Shown here: positions 21,261 to 33,832 of the stretch, one piece after another
How the letters are laid out: the number at the start of each line of letters is the position of its first letter
Numbering within the stretch: the first letter of the stretch is position 1
Assembly (NCBI GenBank): GCA_944739405.2
Contig: OX123197.2
Coordinates: forward strand, 875,501 to 939,500
Source: Euclidia mi
Taxonomy: Eukaryota > Arthropoda > Insecta > Lepidoptera > Erebidae
Length of the DNA: 64,000 bases
Direction: 5' to 3'
The notes under the pieces: generated by a model
What the model was told of the DNA's origin: nothing
The model's input: the letters and a program-made list of their open reading frames with translations, nothing else
The model's database searches: none
Program-made: the position numbers and the translations under genes

Positions 21261-21317
21261 AGATTGGCAAAGTTAAGCAACGATGCAGACGTCAATATTT
21301 GGATGGGTGACCGTTTT
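21261..21317 (+). pseudogene. 5S rRNA-derived segment, second copy
   Basis: GCAAAGTTAAGCAACG and TATTTGGATGGGTGACCG correspond to the internal control region of 5S rRNA. It is the segmental counterpart of 10121-10178 and is slightly better preserved at its 3' box. Confidence 0.65.
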
Positions 21318-21615
21318 TGTGACATTTACAAAAAACCTGAAATTTCTATAATAATATATCATTCTGTAAATTTATTTACAAAGTGATAAATAGGTAGGTA
21401 TGACATAACATGCTACCGAACTGGTTTTAAGATGTTACACTAAGATTAAAAACCTGACGTCAAGCTAAAGTTCAGAAAATAAAAAGCTTAATAGACGAGA
21501 CGATATTCATCAATCAGTTTAATCTGACAGATAATATTTAAAGATAACTTGTTTTACAATTCGTTCGTGTTTGTTATCACTTGGTTCTGCTTCATAGTTG
21601 CTTCGTTGTTGGACA

Positions 21616-21890
21616 TTCCAAGTCTACCAAATGCGTTTTGTCATAAACGCATATAGTAGAGTTGGAATGACTTGGTTGGCGTAGTGGTTTAGGCGGCCGC
21701 CTCGCCGCTTGACACTACGCCGAGTGTTTTGGGTTCGATTCCCACACGAGACAACACTTGGTGTGATCCATAAATTATTGTTTCGAGTCTGGGTGTTCAT
21801 TGTCCTCTTTACTTGTATGTTTGTAAAGTCCCCCGCGACACAGGATTTAGTCCTAATGCGGGAGTTGTCTTTTTAAGAAAAAAAATGAAT
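21616..21890 (+). mobile_element. tRNA-derived SINE with hairpin, second copy
   Basis: A hairpin (about 21616-21668) is followed by A box TTGGCGTAGTGGTTTAGG, B box GGGTTCGATTCCC and the tail TCCTAATGCGGGAGTTG ending in an A run. Confidence 0.75.
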
Positions 21891-21963
21891 AATATTTATA
21901 ACGTTGAATCCACAGACTGCCATGCAGATTTGCGTCCACGAAGCGCATTAGGTACTGACTTTT

Positions 21964-23337
21964 GAAATGAAATGAAGTGAAATGAAAATACATTTATTTT
22001 TATATCAGACGAAGGACATCATATAAACAAAGTGAGAAAAATAAATCTACAACGAGGCAAAAATCGTACACGCCCGTCGTCTGTACAAAAATAGGAGGCC
22101 AGTTCAGCATATTGCCGGACATATTATGTGCCCGGCGCTGGTTTTCAACTGGCTCCTTAGTAGACGCGGACGTCAAAACCAGATTATTTTACTTACTATG
22201 TAGTATTGGTTGGAATGTAACATTTACAGAAACAAATAACAGAAATCGAAAATCCAAAGATAACATCGTTTTTAGGGTTCCGTAGTCCACAAGGAACCCT
22301 TATAGTTTCGTCATATCCGTCCGTCTGTCCGTCCGCAGCCTAGCTCAAAGACGTCTGGTGCTAGAAAGCTGATATTTGACATGAATATAGATATAAAATA
22401 TTGCAACAAAACTGTAGAATAAAATTAGGAAAATATTTTTTTTAAGGGTATCTCCCCTACATATATAGTGGGGTTGAATTTTTTTTGGTTGAGTACCACA
22501 TCATTGCATAGGTTTTAAAAAAATATTATTAGTTTGCTCAAATCATTTTTCGATCAAGTGATTGGTTTGTCAAATATCAAGCTTTGAAATGAAAAAAAAT
22601 TGTTAGACTCAAGTGTCCCCCCCCCCTCTGTCGGCTAAACTATTAATTTGGAAGAAGTGAAAAAAATCACAAATGTAGTACATATAACGAATTTAAAAGG
22701 AAAACTATCACGGTTAGGTAGATATCACTAGTTTACGAGTAATCGTCGGTTAACTTATAAATACCTATTTCTGTGAGTTTACATTGGGCGCGCTGGCTTA
22801 TTCTTAAAGATATACGTACTTTAGTATGTAATGTACTACGGTACTACGTATGTATAGTAGTAGTATATCTTGGAAACCACATTTTATGTTTACAATACAT
22901 AACCTGATACATACCTAGTATTTGTCTAAACAAAACTTAGGTTCTTATAATAGTGTTATTAAAATTATTTTTTCAGCAAAATAAACAGTCGGATTTGTTG
23001 TACATTAATACCGTTTGCAGCAAGTCATTATGGGCAACTACGGAACCCTACATTGCGCGTGGCCCGACACGCACTTGGCCGGTTTTTTATATTATAACTA
23101 CATTTGTAAATGCACTTTACGGCTAAGTTCTGACTTTAACATTTATAATTGATATGCTACAGAAATGACAGATACACGACCACGTTACGCAATCGATAAC
23201 AAAAACAAACGTCAGAAATACGATCAAGTTACATAATCTTAAACATAAAAATACTTAAAAATTTAATTTGATAAATAAAATATGTCATTTCGGGTCCGGC
23301 TCATAACGCGTGTCGCTCTAAATAAATTGCATCATAA
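21964..23337 (-). mobile_element. 5'-truncated LINE with nested repeat
   Basis: The left edge GAAATGAAATGAAGTGAAAT is the complement of an ATTTC-rich 3' microsatellite tail, so the LINE runs on the minus strand. A 6-bp direct repeat ACTTTT flanks it (21958-21963, 23338-23343), and segmental copy 1 shows the continuous site near 10785. About 820 bp in the middle is a separate nested repeat (22270-23090). No readable RT remains. Confidence 0.65.
22270..23090. repeat. Nested repeat of the GGGTTCCGT family
   Basis: Opens AGGGTTCCGTAGTCC with CCGTCCGTCTGTCCGTCC, and closes ACTACGGAACCCTACATTG followed by GACACGCACTTGGCCGG. These are the motifs of 131-652 in opposite orientation. It lies inside the LINE insertion. 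Confidence 0.65.
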
Positions 23338-23807
23338 ACTTTTCAGAGTGCGTATCGAATTGTTAATAATCGCATGGTCCCAGCTGTCATGAAGTTCTTT
23401 TATTGGCTAGATATGTACCTATTCAATACTTCTGAATAAACTGAAACTAGTCTAAACCGTGAAATATCGCTTTCTCATGAGCTGCGGCAGACAGACAGGC
23501 AGTCGTTCTGTGGAGCAAATTTAATATTCAGTCAAACCCGTTTAGACTAGTAAGTGACCAAGGTTAGCAACTGGGATAACGCTAGTAGGACGATTGTAGC
23601 TGACAATCCAAATCGTCGGTCACAGTACATGGAATTTATTAGTATTCTTCAAATACTTATACAAACTACCTATTCAATTTGCTCGTTGATTCGTTGCGTG
23701 AGCGAATCCGATGCGACGCCTTGGGACCTTTTAATTGCCTTGCTTTGCATTTTACCAGTACTACATGTGAGTCATGTAACTAGTAATTTCTATTGCTTTT
23801 CTTATCC

Positions 23808-24036
23808 GTGTGGTGACGGATTAAGAATACGGAATGTCACCACCCCATATCATCCCATGGGTGTCGTAAGAGCCGTCAGAGGGAGCATATTATGCATAGA
23901 ACAGCACTGTAAGAGAAGGAAAACTTGATACAAACCCTATACCAACCCGTTTGGTCAGCGTGGTATAGTAGGCCAATTCCTCCTTTCAAAGGAGAGGCCT
24001 AGTCCAGCAATGGACTGTTAAAGGCTGATTGATGAT
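23808..24036 (+). mobile_element. RTE-type retroposon 3' tail, segmental copy
   Basis: Counterpart of 11664-11905, from CCGTGTGGTGACGGATTA to GGCTGATTGATGATTG. The short frame across it continues into upstream single-copy sequence and has no recognised domain. Confidence 0.7.
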
Positions 24037-24727
24037 TGCTTTTCTGATACGTCGAAAAAGACTGCATATTATATGTATACGTCACATATGACTGGTAGAA
24101 ATAACCGTCCAATTGTGCGAAGTTTAGACATGTGGCTGAAGAACTTTGTTCAGAATAACGGCTAGTTTTACAATTATACTGTTTCAATTACTTCGCTGTC
24201 ACCTAATAAAATAACAAATAAATGAAATATGGCGCAAATATGTGACAATTATACATTCATTAAAAGTCTTCAACATCCCCAGACATGCCTATTTAAGGTA
24301 AATATGAGTGACGCTGTTCATTAATGTTAGTTACGTGATAAAACCTATGACGTAATATAATCCAAAAATACCGAAATATTTTCCCTAGCGTCAATGTTAA
24401 AACTGGTCTTAAACAGAAACAAGTTCCTGTTTCTTCTCTTCAATAGGTTGCACTATCAACAGATAAACCTCTCGTCGAGCAACAATAGTTATGCAACGTA
24501 GCAACGTTGCAGCTACATCTTTTAAGGTGGCGAAGCAGTATGTAGCACGAGCATGCAACTGCTACGATGTCCTTTCCTAGAAAGTTCGTCCAACGTCGTA
24601 GCAGCAACTCACAGCAGCTACGAGCTACACGCAACGTGTTACGTAGTATCGCTCTATAAATACGTGCTATTACAAAAATTTTAATTTTTCTTGCATGACT
24701 ATGCATTTTTTTTGCAATATTCCTATT

Positions 24728-24919
24728 TGTTTCCAACGTTTCGTTCGTCTTGCACCGAGCGTGGTCGCGGAGAGACTGACGCTTTTGCACGCTCGGTGCA
24801 AGACGAATGAAACGTCGGAAACAAATAGGTATTTATACCTTACATAAGTTAAGTTAACGCGATTAAGACCCCCTAAATTTTGTATGATGTATACAAATCG
24901 CGAAAGTTTAAAATTGATT
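24728..24919. mobile_element. Fold-back insertion with 42-bp hairpin arms
   Basis: A 12-bp direct repeat AATATTCCTATT (24716-24727, 24920-24931) brackets about 192 bp absent from segmental copy 1 (near 12880). Positions 24722-24763 and 24788-24829 are reverse complements with two mismatches and a 24-nt loop. No coding sequence or known superfamily. Confidence 0.7.
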
Positions 24920-25619
24920 AATATTCCTATTGGCAATAGGCTCGCCCCCTATTACATTGGGACAAAGTGTGAGTGCGTAATACACCTCTGCCTACCTCTT
25001 CGGAGATAAAGGCGTTAAGTTATGTTATGTTATTCCTATTGGCTACTAATATTTGCCTCATCTCGATATCAAATACATTATATTGTCTGGAAACATAAAA
25101 ATTAAAATGTCGCTATGTGAATTGCATTAGACAATATTCTTATCCAAAATCAAATCAAACGATTATATAACGATATTGTTCAAGAAAAATAATAATAGCC
25201 AGGGACATCGGAAGCATTAACATTTTAATATCTTATTTTTTAATTTTATTATTAGTTATGGTAATTAGACAAATAATGGCGTTCTTATTATTTTGTGCAT
25301 GTTATTTATTGCAAAAGTATTATTAAATACCTACTGAAAATGGTCCAAATACTTATTATAATGCCAACCGCAACATTGAATAAATTATTTGTGTAATGCG
25401 TTTTCGTCTGGCACCAACACTCTGTTTTTGGGTTTTTATTTTGTACTCTACACTCAAGATTTAATTACAAAACAAGAACTTTTTTTTTATTTATTTGGAT
25501 CTACCATTAATTCATATAATAAAAGAAACAAAATAAATAGTCACTTGCGAATCGCAGAATTATGCGAATACAGCGTGTATACCTAAATTCTGATTTTAGT
25601 GTAACTACGGTCATGTTAT

Positions 25620-26110
25620 GTCTATCGTCATCATCAGGCTGTCAGTCCACTGCTGGACATAGGCCTCTACTATGGCACGCCAACGAGCTCGCTCTGGAGC
25701 AATCAGTTTCTTGAGTGGCGACCGCTACTCGGCAAACGTAGTGTAAGGTCGTCCTGTAACCAGATGGGGCGATGATATTCGTAGGGCGGCGGGCAGGGAC
25801 ACGAAGAGGAAAGTTGAAGACCGAGCTCATTTGGGTTATCAAGACGTCCACTGCTGGACATAGGCCTCCTCCAAGGCTCTCCACATAGACCGATCCTGAG
25901 GCACCCGCATCCATCCGCTGCCCGCAACCCCAACAAGATCGTCAGTCCACCTCGTGGGAGGCCTACCTCTGCTACGACGTCCTGTGCGTGGCCGCCACTC
26001 TAGAACCTTTCTGCTCCAACGGCAATCGGTTCTTCTGGCTATGTGTCCCGCCCACTACCACTCCTGACTATTGGGTTATGCCTTATCATTTGGGTTAAGC
26101 CTATACAATA
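25620..26110. pseudogene. Decayed RTE C-terminal fragments, segmental copy
   Basis: 25620-25810 repeats the inverted RTE fragment of 13587-13765. 25850-26110 carries the minus-strand RTE tail of 14785-15135 in more decayed form. Here they are adjacent because the hAT element of copy 1 is absent. Confidence 0.65.
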
Positions 26111-26413
26111 TTTTAACTACATACAAACGATCGGTACGCAAGCTACACGCCTTGAGCTCAATACGTACCCAGCATCAAAGTGTGATAATCAAGCGCTTTG
26201 AGCTTGGTTAACACTAGATACCGACCCCTAATGTATAGATAAGATAACCGTGGTTTAACACTACATACTATTATGTTATATCACACTTTATACTTTATTG
26301 TACCATAAGTTAAATCAAACTAAAACAATGACGTGAATAAAATTGAGTCCTTGAAAAAGTAAGAAAATAAATGAATTTAGGAGAAATTGTGGTCTTTTAC
26401 TTAATCCTCGCCT

Positions 26414-26886
26414 CACTCAAACTCAAACTCAAAATCATTTATTCATTTAGGCCACAAAGTGACGCTTATGAACGTCAAAAGTTAAAGTACTAGATGATTC
26501 TACATTTACATTTATTGCCATGTTCGCAATGCCATAGGTAGAACCACGAGAAAGAACGGGCAATAAAACTCGTGGCCACTCTTTTTAACTGCCAGTATAA
26601 TGGTTTTACATGTTATATTAATTTGTAAGGAGCTGCAACTGTTTCACATTGTGAGTTATCTACTATAGCAAAAGTTAATAGTTCATCATCATCAGCCCTT
26701 TACACTGTCCCACTGCTGGGCACGGGCCTCTTCTCATTATGAGAAGGGTAAGGCCATAGTCCACCACGCTGGCCTAGTGCGGGTTAATAGTTATTGATAT
26801 CATACTCAAGCAATAAATTATGTTCATTTATTAAGCCTCCCAAAGTGAATATGGTGAAACAGGAGCATCCACTTACGTCTTTTGAT
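26414..26886 (-). mobile_element. Composite insertion: LINE 3' tail plus RTE-type fragment
   Basis: It starts CACTCAAACTCAAACTCAAA, the complement of a (TTTGAG)n LINE tail. It includes CCCACTGCTGGGCACGGGCC near 26709, an RTE-type/SINE piece. Segmental copy 1 is continuous here (near 15380) with GCCT on both sides. No reading frame is preserved. Confidence 0.6.
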
Positions 26887-27199
26887 GTAAGCCTTGTAAT
26901 TAAACCTATTGGATCTTAATTATGGTACCTACTCGTAAATAGTGACAACAACATCAAGCACTGTTCCTATAGCCATAGGCGGCCGCGACTAGGAAGAGCT
27001 TAGGTACCAAAAACATCGACAAAATAAGTACTTTTACGTGTAAAATAAAGGCAGTAAAGTCCTCTTTGTTTAAGCACTATGCCCCTCCTAACAATTTCCG
27101 ATACCTCGACCGGCGATACGTAAACGCCTGTTGAAATAAATTCTAGCTTTAGCCATGCCTGTCCTTTTTATATTTAAAGTCAGAGATTTATAACAATGT

Positions 27200-27513
27200 C
27201 CACATCAGTCCATTATACTGTCCCACTGCTGGGCACGGGAATCTTCTCACTATGAGAAGGGTAAGGTCATAGTCCACCACACTGGCCAAGTGCGGGTTGG
27301 CAGACTTCACATGTCTTTCGAGAACATTATGGAAAACTCTAATACATGCAGGTTTCCTCACGATGTTTTCCTTCACCGATTAGCAAGCGATAATCAACAA
27401 TTTAATATGCACTTAACTTCGAAAAGTCATTGGTGCGTGCCGTGGATTCGAAACCGAGACCCTCTGTGTAGCAGTCTGTCGGTCTTTCCACTCGGCTATC
27501 ACTGCTTCCTGTC
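27200..27513 (-). mobile_element. tRNA-derived SINE with RTE-type tail
   Basis: On the minus strand the head has TAGCCGAGTGGAAAGACC (A box) and CGGTTTCGAATCC (B box), the body CATCGTGAGGAAACC, and the 3' end GGGCACGG...CAGCAGTGGGAC. A near-perfect direct repeat ATAACAATGT / ATAACAAAGT (27190, 27514) flanks it. It is absent from segmental copy 1. Relatives lie at 52376, 58959 and 63522. Confidence 0.8.
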
Positions 27514-27978
27514 ATAACAAAGTAATACTTATAAATACAGGAAAGTAAGTAAATGTGTAGGTACTATCATAAGTAGGAAAATAGCAGTAAACAACCTCAT
27601 TGTAGTGCACGAACGTACACGGATATGGAAGCGATCCAAGAGAAAACTGTTTAGAGATGATTTGGCTTCTGATATATTCCGCACGTAGCAATCAACACGT
27701 GTTGAAAATCGCAATTGGGAGACTTGTTCAGTTTGAGTTACCTTTTTATAGTGTTCTATTTTCTCCTGCTCATCAGTTGTTCTCTCTTGACAAACAAACC
27801 ACTATTTGGTTTAATAATGATTTTTCTCCAGATACTTAATGGGGTCTAAACGATCTGTCTCCGTACTTGTTGCGGTTTTCGGTGTTTGGATAACATTTGA
27901 CGATGGACGCTTTTGTCAAAGTTTTTGTGCACTGAACTATATGTATAGTGTACCTTTCAGTTCCTGGTTTATTTTGTA

Positions 27979-28181
27979 CTAGATGAGCCCGCGGTTACAC
28001 TCGCGCAATTTAAGGCTACTGCTCCGCGCCCGTGGCTCATAGCGTGATGTTATATAGCCTATAGCCTTCCTCGACAAATGGGCTATCTAACACTGAAAAC
28101 ATTTTTCAAATCGGACCTGTAGTTCCTGAGATTAGCGAGTTCAACCAAACAAACTCTTCAGCGTTATATATTAGTATAAGA
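27979..28181 (-). mobile_element. Short non-autonomous Helitron
   Basis: 203 bp. On the minus strand it starts TCTTATACTAATATATAACG after A and ends GGGCTCATCTAG before T. It is absent from segmental copy 1 near 16970 and closely related to 18569-18773. Confidence 0.72.
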
Positions 28182-28454
28182 TTAGTATTAGATAAAGGAT
28201 GTTCGCAGCCTCCTAACAAATAAATATACTCCTTGTTTGTTCCGGATCTCGCGGGAATTTCGAGAAATTCTTTCTTAGAGCACCCCAACGCTCCCGAAGA
28301 AACATACATGCCAAGTTCCAGCTTTTTTGTCCAATAGTTTTGACTGTGGTTTATCTGTCAGGCAGTCGGTAACGGACGAATTACATACACAGATACTAGG
28401 CATTTACCTGGTTAATTGAGCTACATTTTATTCATTTATTTACATACATACATA

Positions 28455-28672
28455 CATAGACTCACGCCTGTTTCCCCGAAGGGGTAGGCAGAGGCACGTT
28501 AAACGCCCACTTTTCGCCAGTGTTTTGATCCCACGTAATAGGTGGCGAGCCTATTGCCGCTTATTGGGACATTTTGTTTGCCAGAGCCTCGTCCGTTGAT
28601 CGGCAGGTGCACCACTTGCAGGTGAGGTTGGCTTGGGACCCTAAGTTCTTGGTGGGAACCCTATGCACCCCT
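28455..28672 (-). mobile_element. SINE-like insertion
   Basis: Minus-strand body shared with the tRNA SINEs (CTACCCCTTCGGGGAAACAG, TATTACGTGGGATCA) but with a different head (GTGCACCTGCCGATCAACGG). TCATTTATTTA occurs on both sides, and segmental copy 1 has one copy near 17206. Confidence 0.65.
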
Positions 28673-29341
28673 CATTTATTTAATGAAACTAAAAACAAAA
28701 CAGAAAGCCAATTACTGGTCTGCACGATTATAAAACAGTAGGTACAGACTTGGACTTCAGACAAAAATTTTATTAAATATTTTGTTAAAGGATGTAGAAC
28801 AGGACATAAATATTTGTCCAAATATAAACTTTACAAAAAATCATTATTCGCTGTAATTAAACAAGAACGTGCTTTTGCACACGACAATATTCTTATTTTG
28901 TAAGTGCTCCCATTCACGAAAGCACGTAAGAATTTGTTATAAAACAAGCTGTACCCGCGGTTGTACCCACGTTTATATTTTAATTCTGTTTTCATTTCTT
29001 TCTCATAACTTCCTGCGAAAAATGGACTATTTAAAAATAAAAAATCATCTATTCGAACCCTAGTGGTGCCTGAGCTTAGCTCCCTTAATATTTGTAAAGA
29101 TATAGTTCAAAGTTTGGCCTGGTCTTGTCTGAGTAAAAATGATAATCAGGATAATGCTTTTATGAAGGTTTTGCCGCTAACATTCGTTGAAAGGAATGTT
29201 GTTTTGAAATAAATTAGCAATCTTCTGTTATTATAATAGACTAGTTTTAAAGTTGATCTAAAATGGTATAATTCCAGCCAAAGCCAGTCTAAAATGGTGC
29301 AATTCCAGCCGAAGCTGTTAGTAAAATCCTGTAAGTTTCCG

Positions 29342-29648
29342 TAGAGCCTTGCTGATTTCAGCATGAATGGGCCGGCTCGACCTGGGAAGTACTACCCTCT
29401 CACAGAAAATCGACGTAAAGTAACAGTACCTAAACTGTTGCGTCTCGTTCGGTGAGTGAGAGTGCCGGAGGCCCAACCCCTTATTCCTTCTCCCTCATCC
29501 CATTCCTTATCCTACACCCAACCCCAAGGGGCGGCAACGCATTTGTGACTCCTGTGATGTTGCTTGTGTCCATGGGCGGCGGTAATTGCTTACCATCAGG
29601 CGATCCGTCTGCTCGTTTGCCGCCTATTATTATATAAAAAAAAGTTTA
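29342..29648 (-). repeat. Interspersed repeat (GGCGGCAAACGAGCAGACGG family)
   Basis: Reverse-complement copy of 15638-15957: TGAATGGGCCGGCTCGACC, CATGGGCGGCGGTAATTGC and GTCTGCTCGTTTGCCGCC in order, ending in an A run. The 61- and 65-codon frames through it are incidental. Confidence 0.7.
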
Positions 29649-30299
29649 GGTCTAAATGTAGTGTTCTAGCTAGTCCTTATATTGTTGTATTCGAGAATGC
29701 AAATAATATAGTGTCAGCAGCCTTTATTCATATGAATTCTTGCATGTGTTGTTTATTTTGAAGTGAACAGGATCCCTGACCAACTGGTTCATCAACCGTA
29801 CCTATTTTATTGATTAAAACCTTTTGATCTACTTTTTGGTCTTATGGCCCTCAAGATCCTTGAGATAAATACTTGACTTTATACTATTTCAGATGATATA
29901 CTTCATTTACACATTCTGGTTTCTAGAGTTGCATTTATTTGTTGTCATTTTAGCACGCGTTTACTTTTGTACCTACGACCTAATGGAGAACAAAATGTAA
30001 ATTAGTTCCATTACAACTATGGCCTTACACTTCTCATAATGGGAAGAGGCCCGTGCCCAGCAGTAGGACAGTATAAAGGGCTGATGATGATAACAAATAT
30101 CAGGAGGATAGTTCACCTACTGAACCACGATATAGGCGTAGGTTTTGATGTCGTGTTTGGCGTAGCGATATATTTGACCTCAATTTTTATATATTCGGGT
30201 TATTTTTGCGATGCATAGTTTGGTACTCCCTACAGCCTTTGATTCAGACGAAATTTTTGTTGTACTTTACATCATATCATTTTTAAATATTTAATTTTT

Positions 30300-30548
30300 A
30301 TAGACTTACGCCTGTATCCCCGATGGGGTAGGCAGAGGTGTAAGATTACACCCACATTTCGCCATGAACTTTAAGGTCCCACGTAATAGAGGACGAGCCT
30401 ATTGCCGTACCGGGCACATTACCAGACTCCGTGCTGCTACTGAGAATTTCGTAACGGAGAAACCCAATAACACTTTGTCCAACCCGGAATCGAACCCGAG
30501 ACCTCCCAATCCCACGCGCACATTTATGCCGCGGGACCAATGAGGCAG
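30300..30548 (-). mobile_element. tRNA-derived SINE, second head type
   Basis: On the minus strand it carries TTGGTCCCGCGGCATAAATG and B box GGGTTCGATTCCGGG, then CAGTAGCAGCACGGAGTCTG and a GGGGATACAGGCGTAAG end. An incidental 64-codon frame spans it. Confidence 0.82.
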
Positions 30549-30930
30549 TTGTATTAATAGTGAGTTAAGCTGTAAAACTTCTGACGGGCGCAGTTTGGAA
30601 GCCCGTTCCGGGCGTATTTAAACGGCAGTGTGTTTGGCTACACATAATATAGGAAACTTTGGACAGAAACGAACAAAAATAATTTGCATTTGAATAAATT
30701 ATTCAACTAAGAATTTTGGTTTCTTGATTTTTCAACACTACAAAAATCACCTATATGAGGCGTGATTTCTGACTGGCAGTCTTTGTCTGTCACTCTTTTG
30801 AAAACAACATGTAGGTACAAACATTACAGCAGAAAGGAGGACCATTAAATACTAGCCGGCCTTCAAACTTCTGCGTGCAATAATGTATGCCATTATTTGT
30901 ATTATTTTTATTGTTTCAAACCAGATACTG

Positions 30931-31182
30931 TCTCCGTGGTCCAGTGGATAGCGTACGCGACTGCTGATCGTAGGTCCCGGGTTCGATTCCCGGGTCGGAC
31001 AAAAGTGTTACTGGGTTTTTCCCAATACTCAGTAGCAGCTCGGAGTCTGGTGGTGTGCACCGGGCACTAGGCTCGCCCCCCTATTACGTGGGACCTAAAA
31101 ATTCATGGCGAAATGTGGGTGTAATATTTACACCTCTGTCTACCCCTTCGGGGATACAGACGTGAGACTATAAATAAAAAAT
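30931..31182 (+). mobile_element. tRNA-derived SINE, first head type
   Basis: Best preserved head in the window: TCCGTGGTCCAGTGGATAGC (A box) and GGGTTCGATTCCCGGG (B box). The body has CCCCCTATTACGTGGGACC and the end ACTATAAATAAAAAAT. Confidence 0.87.
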
Positions 31183-31340
31183 ATCAAACCAGATAGCTGC
31201 CCCGATGATGCCATAATACCTGTTTGTGGGATCGAGCTCATATAATTAAATAAGCTTCTTTTGACATGAATGACGATGCGCTTTGGTGGCACTGGATGCG
31301 CGCTATGGAGGCGTGATATGTGCGCATCTTCATAACACGT

Positions 31341-31668
31341 CTTACTCGCCCCACTACATCTTATAACTTAGCACGTAGCCTCAATGGCTGTCTTTTATCG
31401 ATTGTATCACGGTGAGTAAGCAGAGCAGAAGAACTCTTTCAACTTTATCCCACCCTCTCCTTTCCTATCCCGAACAACACGTGCCGGGTTAAGGTGCCAC
31501 GCTTACACGGTAGAACACATACCGTCACGTACGAAAAGGTTCGGTACATCTTATCTTTGCCGTACCATAAAGATGTGGAACTCACTGCCAGCTCACGTGT
31601 TTCCTTCCTCCCTTGTCCTGAGTCCTTTAAGCGGGGCGTGAAAAAGCATCTCTCAAGGCCGTCAAAGT
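31341..31668 (+). pseudogene. Non-LTR retrotransposon C-terminal fragment
   Basis: One frame gives RTIKMWNSLPAHVFPSS and the adjacent frame SFKRGVKKHLSRPSK before a stop. Together they resemble the WNSLP...FK..V...L terminus of jockey/R1-type reverse-transcriptase proteins. A frameshift near 31610 separates them and the 5' part is degenerate. Confidence 0.6.
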
Positions 31669-33832
31669 GAGGGCCGCCATGTCACATTTTTTTAACCAGC
31701 AATTGGGGGTGGTGGCCTTCACAATAGGACTTCACTGTCAGCTTACCATCAGGCAGCGTGAAGTCAATTTGACAGGTTATTTTAATAATAAAAAAAAGCA
31801 TCAATGGAATCGGTTTTCGTATGATCTAAAATTCTGTAACACTATGAAAACGATATGGAGAGCAATAAAATATTTAAATTTGAATTTGATTCTTGCCAGA
31901 AGGCGAACATCAGTCATCTCTTGAACACGGCTGATTGCATCCCATGCCGAAACAATGAGGGAAATAATTACGCGATATTGATAAATATTTTATGGCCGTT
32001 GTCTAGATTCCCCTGACATAAAAATTCTTCACTACGAAGAGCTTTTTTAAAAGAAACAGAATAGTGGTATAATGAACGAAACTTTGGCGAACCAAAGTAT
32101 AGAGCGCTGAGGGCAACGAATATTACGTTCAAAGTTTTATATAAGTTTAGCCGCTAACGTAACTTAGCTGTGTAGGTATATAGTCTGCCAATATGAACTG
32201 AATTAAATAAAAAGTCTAGGTATAATGATTTTATATTCTACATATTATACTCGTATTATAATTTTGACATTTCGCTTATACCTAGGTATAATAATATTAT
32301 AAAGTGAATAGTTGTTTTTTGGTTGAACGCGCTAATCACAGGAACTACTTCTAGTCGGATTTGAATAATTATTTGTGTTATATGGCCCATATATAGAGAA
32401 TGGATGTAGTTTATGTAACATTATGGTATGAGTCACGTGTGCAGAGCAGTAGATAAGGTGGGCAATGAATACAGATTTGCATAGAAGCGCAGTTCTTAAG
32501 GATTTCGTGTGCCGATTCCAAGTCTCCAGTTTAGTTCGTAGTAGGCGTCGTTGGCGGCGCTGGCGCCGTTCTCCGTCTCTCTTGCTCTCGTAGTTAAGAT
32601 ACACAGGAGGAACGTTCGTCTCTCTTGCTCTCGTAGAGACAGCTGTCAAAGCGCGACTGCCACGCCACCAAGCGGCAATTTGGGTGACAGAAAGTTTGTC
32701 TTCAGAGCGTCCATAAGAAATGCGCCTCTATGTAAATATCTGAGCTCTTTGGTAAAATCCAGCAGAATTCGTATGTTTCACAGCCGGTTTCAATATTCGA
32801 TTTAGTATACAAATGCTCGTGTAATTAAAAATCTATATTTTATAGGTGTTTAAACTTAAGTAATACTAATAAGACAAATAATTTAAAAAACTATTTAGTG
32901 GTCCACAATTAAGACTTAGTTTTAGTTAAGTAGTTATAATAACAAAACAAAGTCTATAATTAAGTATGATCTTAATACAAAACATGTTGATACCGATCAC
33001 ATCTTGTTTAGTCATACTTTTTGTGCGAAGCTGTAAGCAATAATTATAACATCGGGTTTTTGTGCTTATCTAATTACGATTGCATACATCCAAATATAGA
33101 TTTTGTTGACCTCTGTTTAGAAATTTCGAGATCACTGTCGATATTAGGTTGAAAACTGCAATTACTATCGTAAAAACATAAAAATATAGAATGATGGATA
33201 AGAAAGTTATCACGTCAAACTGTCGCGATAAGATGAGGAAATATATTATTCCATTAAGAAAACCATCAGCTTTAAAAAACAACATAGATGGTGGTAAAAG
33301 GAAAACCAGAGAAATATACTATAGATTCGCGAAGAGACGGGAAGCTCTACAAAAATCCTTGTACCAACTTGCCTGGACAGCGTAGCATAGGCCAATTCCT
33401 CCCTATTGACTCATAGTGTGAGGCTCATAAGAAGAGGCTTAAATCCAGTTCAGTCTTCAATATGTTACCTTACAAACTCTTCTCTCTTCCAGTGTCAACC
33501 CCATTGAAATCAATCATTTTCCAATATTTTTGGAATCGCGTACATAACTATACATACATAAAAACATTTAAGATCTTGAAATCATAGCTAGACATAATAA
33601 TTTCTTGGGTTTACGCGAATGTTACACATTGAAATTAAACTACAGTTTACGGATTTTATCGCGTTATATTGGTTTCACTTGTTTTTACATTTAAACCGAA
33701 TGATCTAGAAACTAAATTTTTATTACTAGCCAACGTTTCGAATTCTTTACAGGATTCATGTTCACGGCAGACTGAGGTGGTATTTGTCTTTGTCTTGAAT
33801 TTAAAAGTTATCTCAAAGTACCCGAACATTTT

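Larger units (their letters stand above)
19345..28822. repeat. Segmental duplication I, copy 2
   Basis: Colinear with 2622-17350. Insertions found only here are 20266-20536, 21964-23337, 24728-24919, about 26414-26886, 27200-27513, 27979-28181 and 28455-28672. Shared remnants include the MITE at 19801, the Helitron/5S block at 20895-21317, the SINE at 21660 and RTE-type tails at 23808 and 25620. No host gene is seen in the shared sequence. Confidence 0.85.
28823..33285. other. Interval between the two segmental duplications
   Basis: No host gene is recognised. Apart from the SINEs, LINE fragment and repeats listed separately, it holds an RTE-type fragment at about 30010-30095 (GCCCGTGCCCAGCAGTAGGA) and a diverged Helitron-type stretch at about 32295-32480. 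The rest (28823-29340, 29650-30010, 30550-30930, 31800-32290, 32480-33285) is AT-rich and unassigned. Confidence 0.45.

Noticed and set aside
30931..31000. Possible functional tRNA gene (A and B boxes present)
   Set aside because: The anticodon arm does not fold properly and the sequence continues into a SINE body shared by other copies.
33191..33385. 64-codon basic frame MMDKKVITSNCRDKMRKY...
   Set aside because: It spans the breakpoint of segmental unit A, so half is unrelated to the homologous copies; no recognisable domain.
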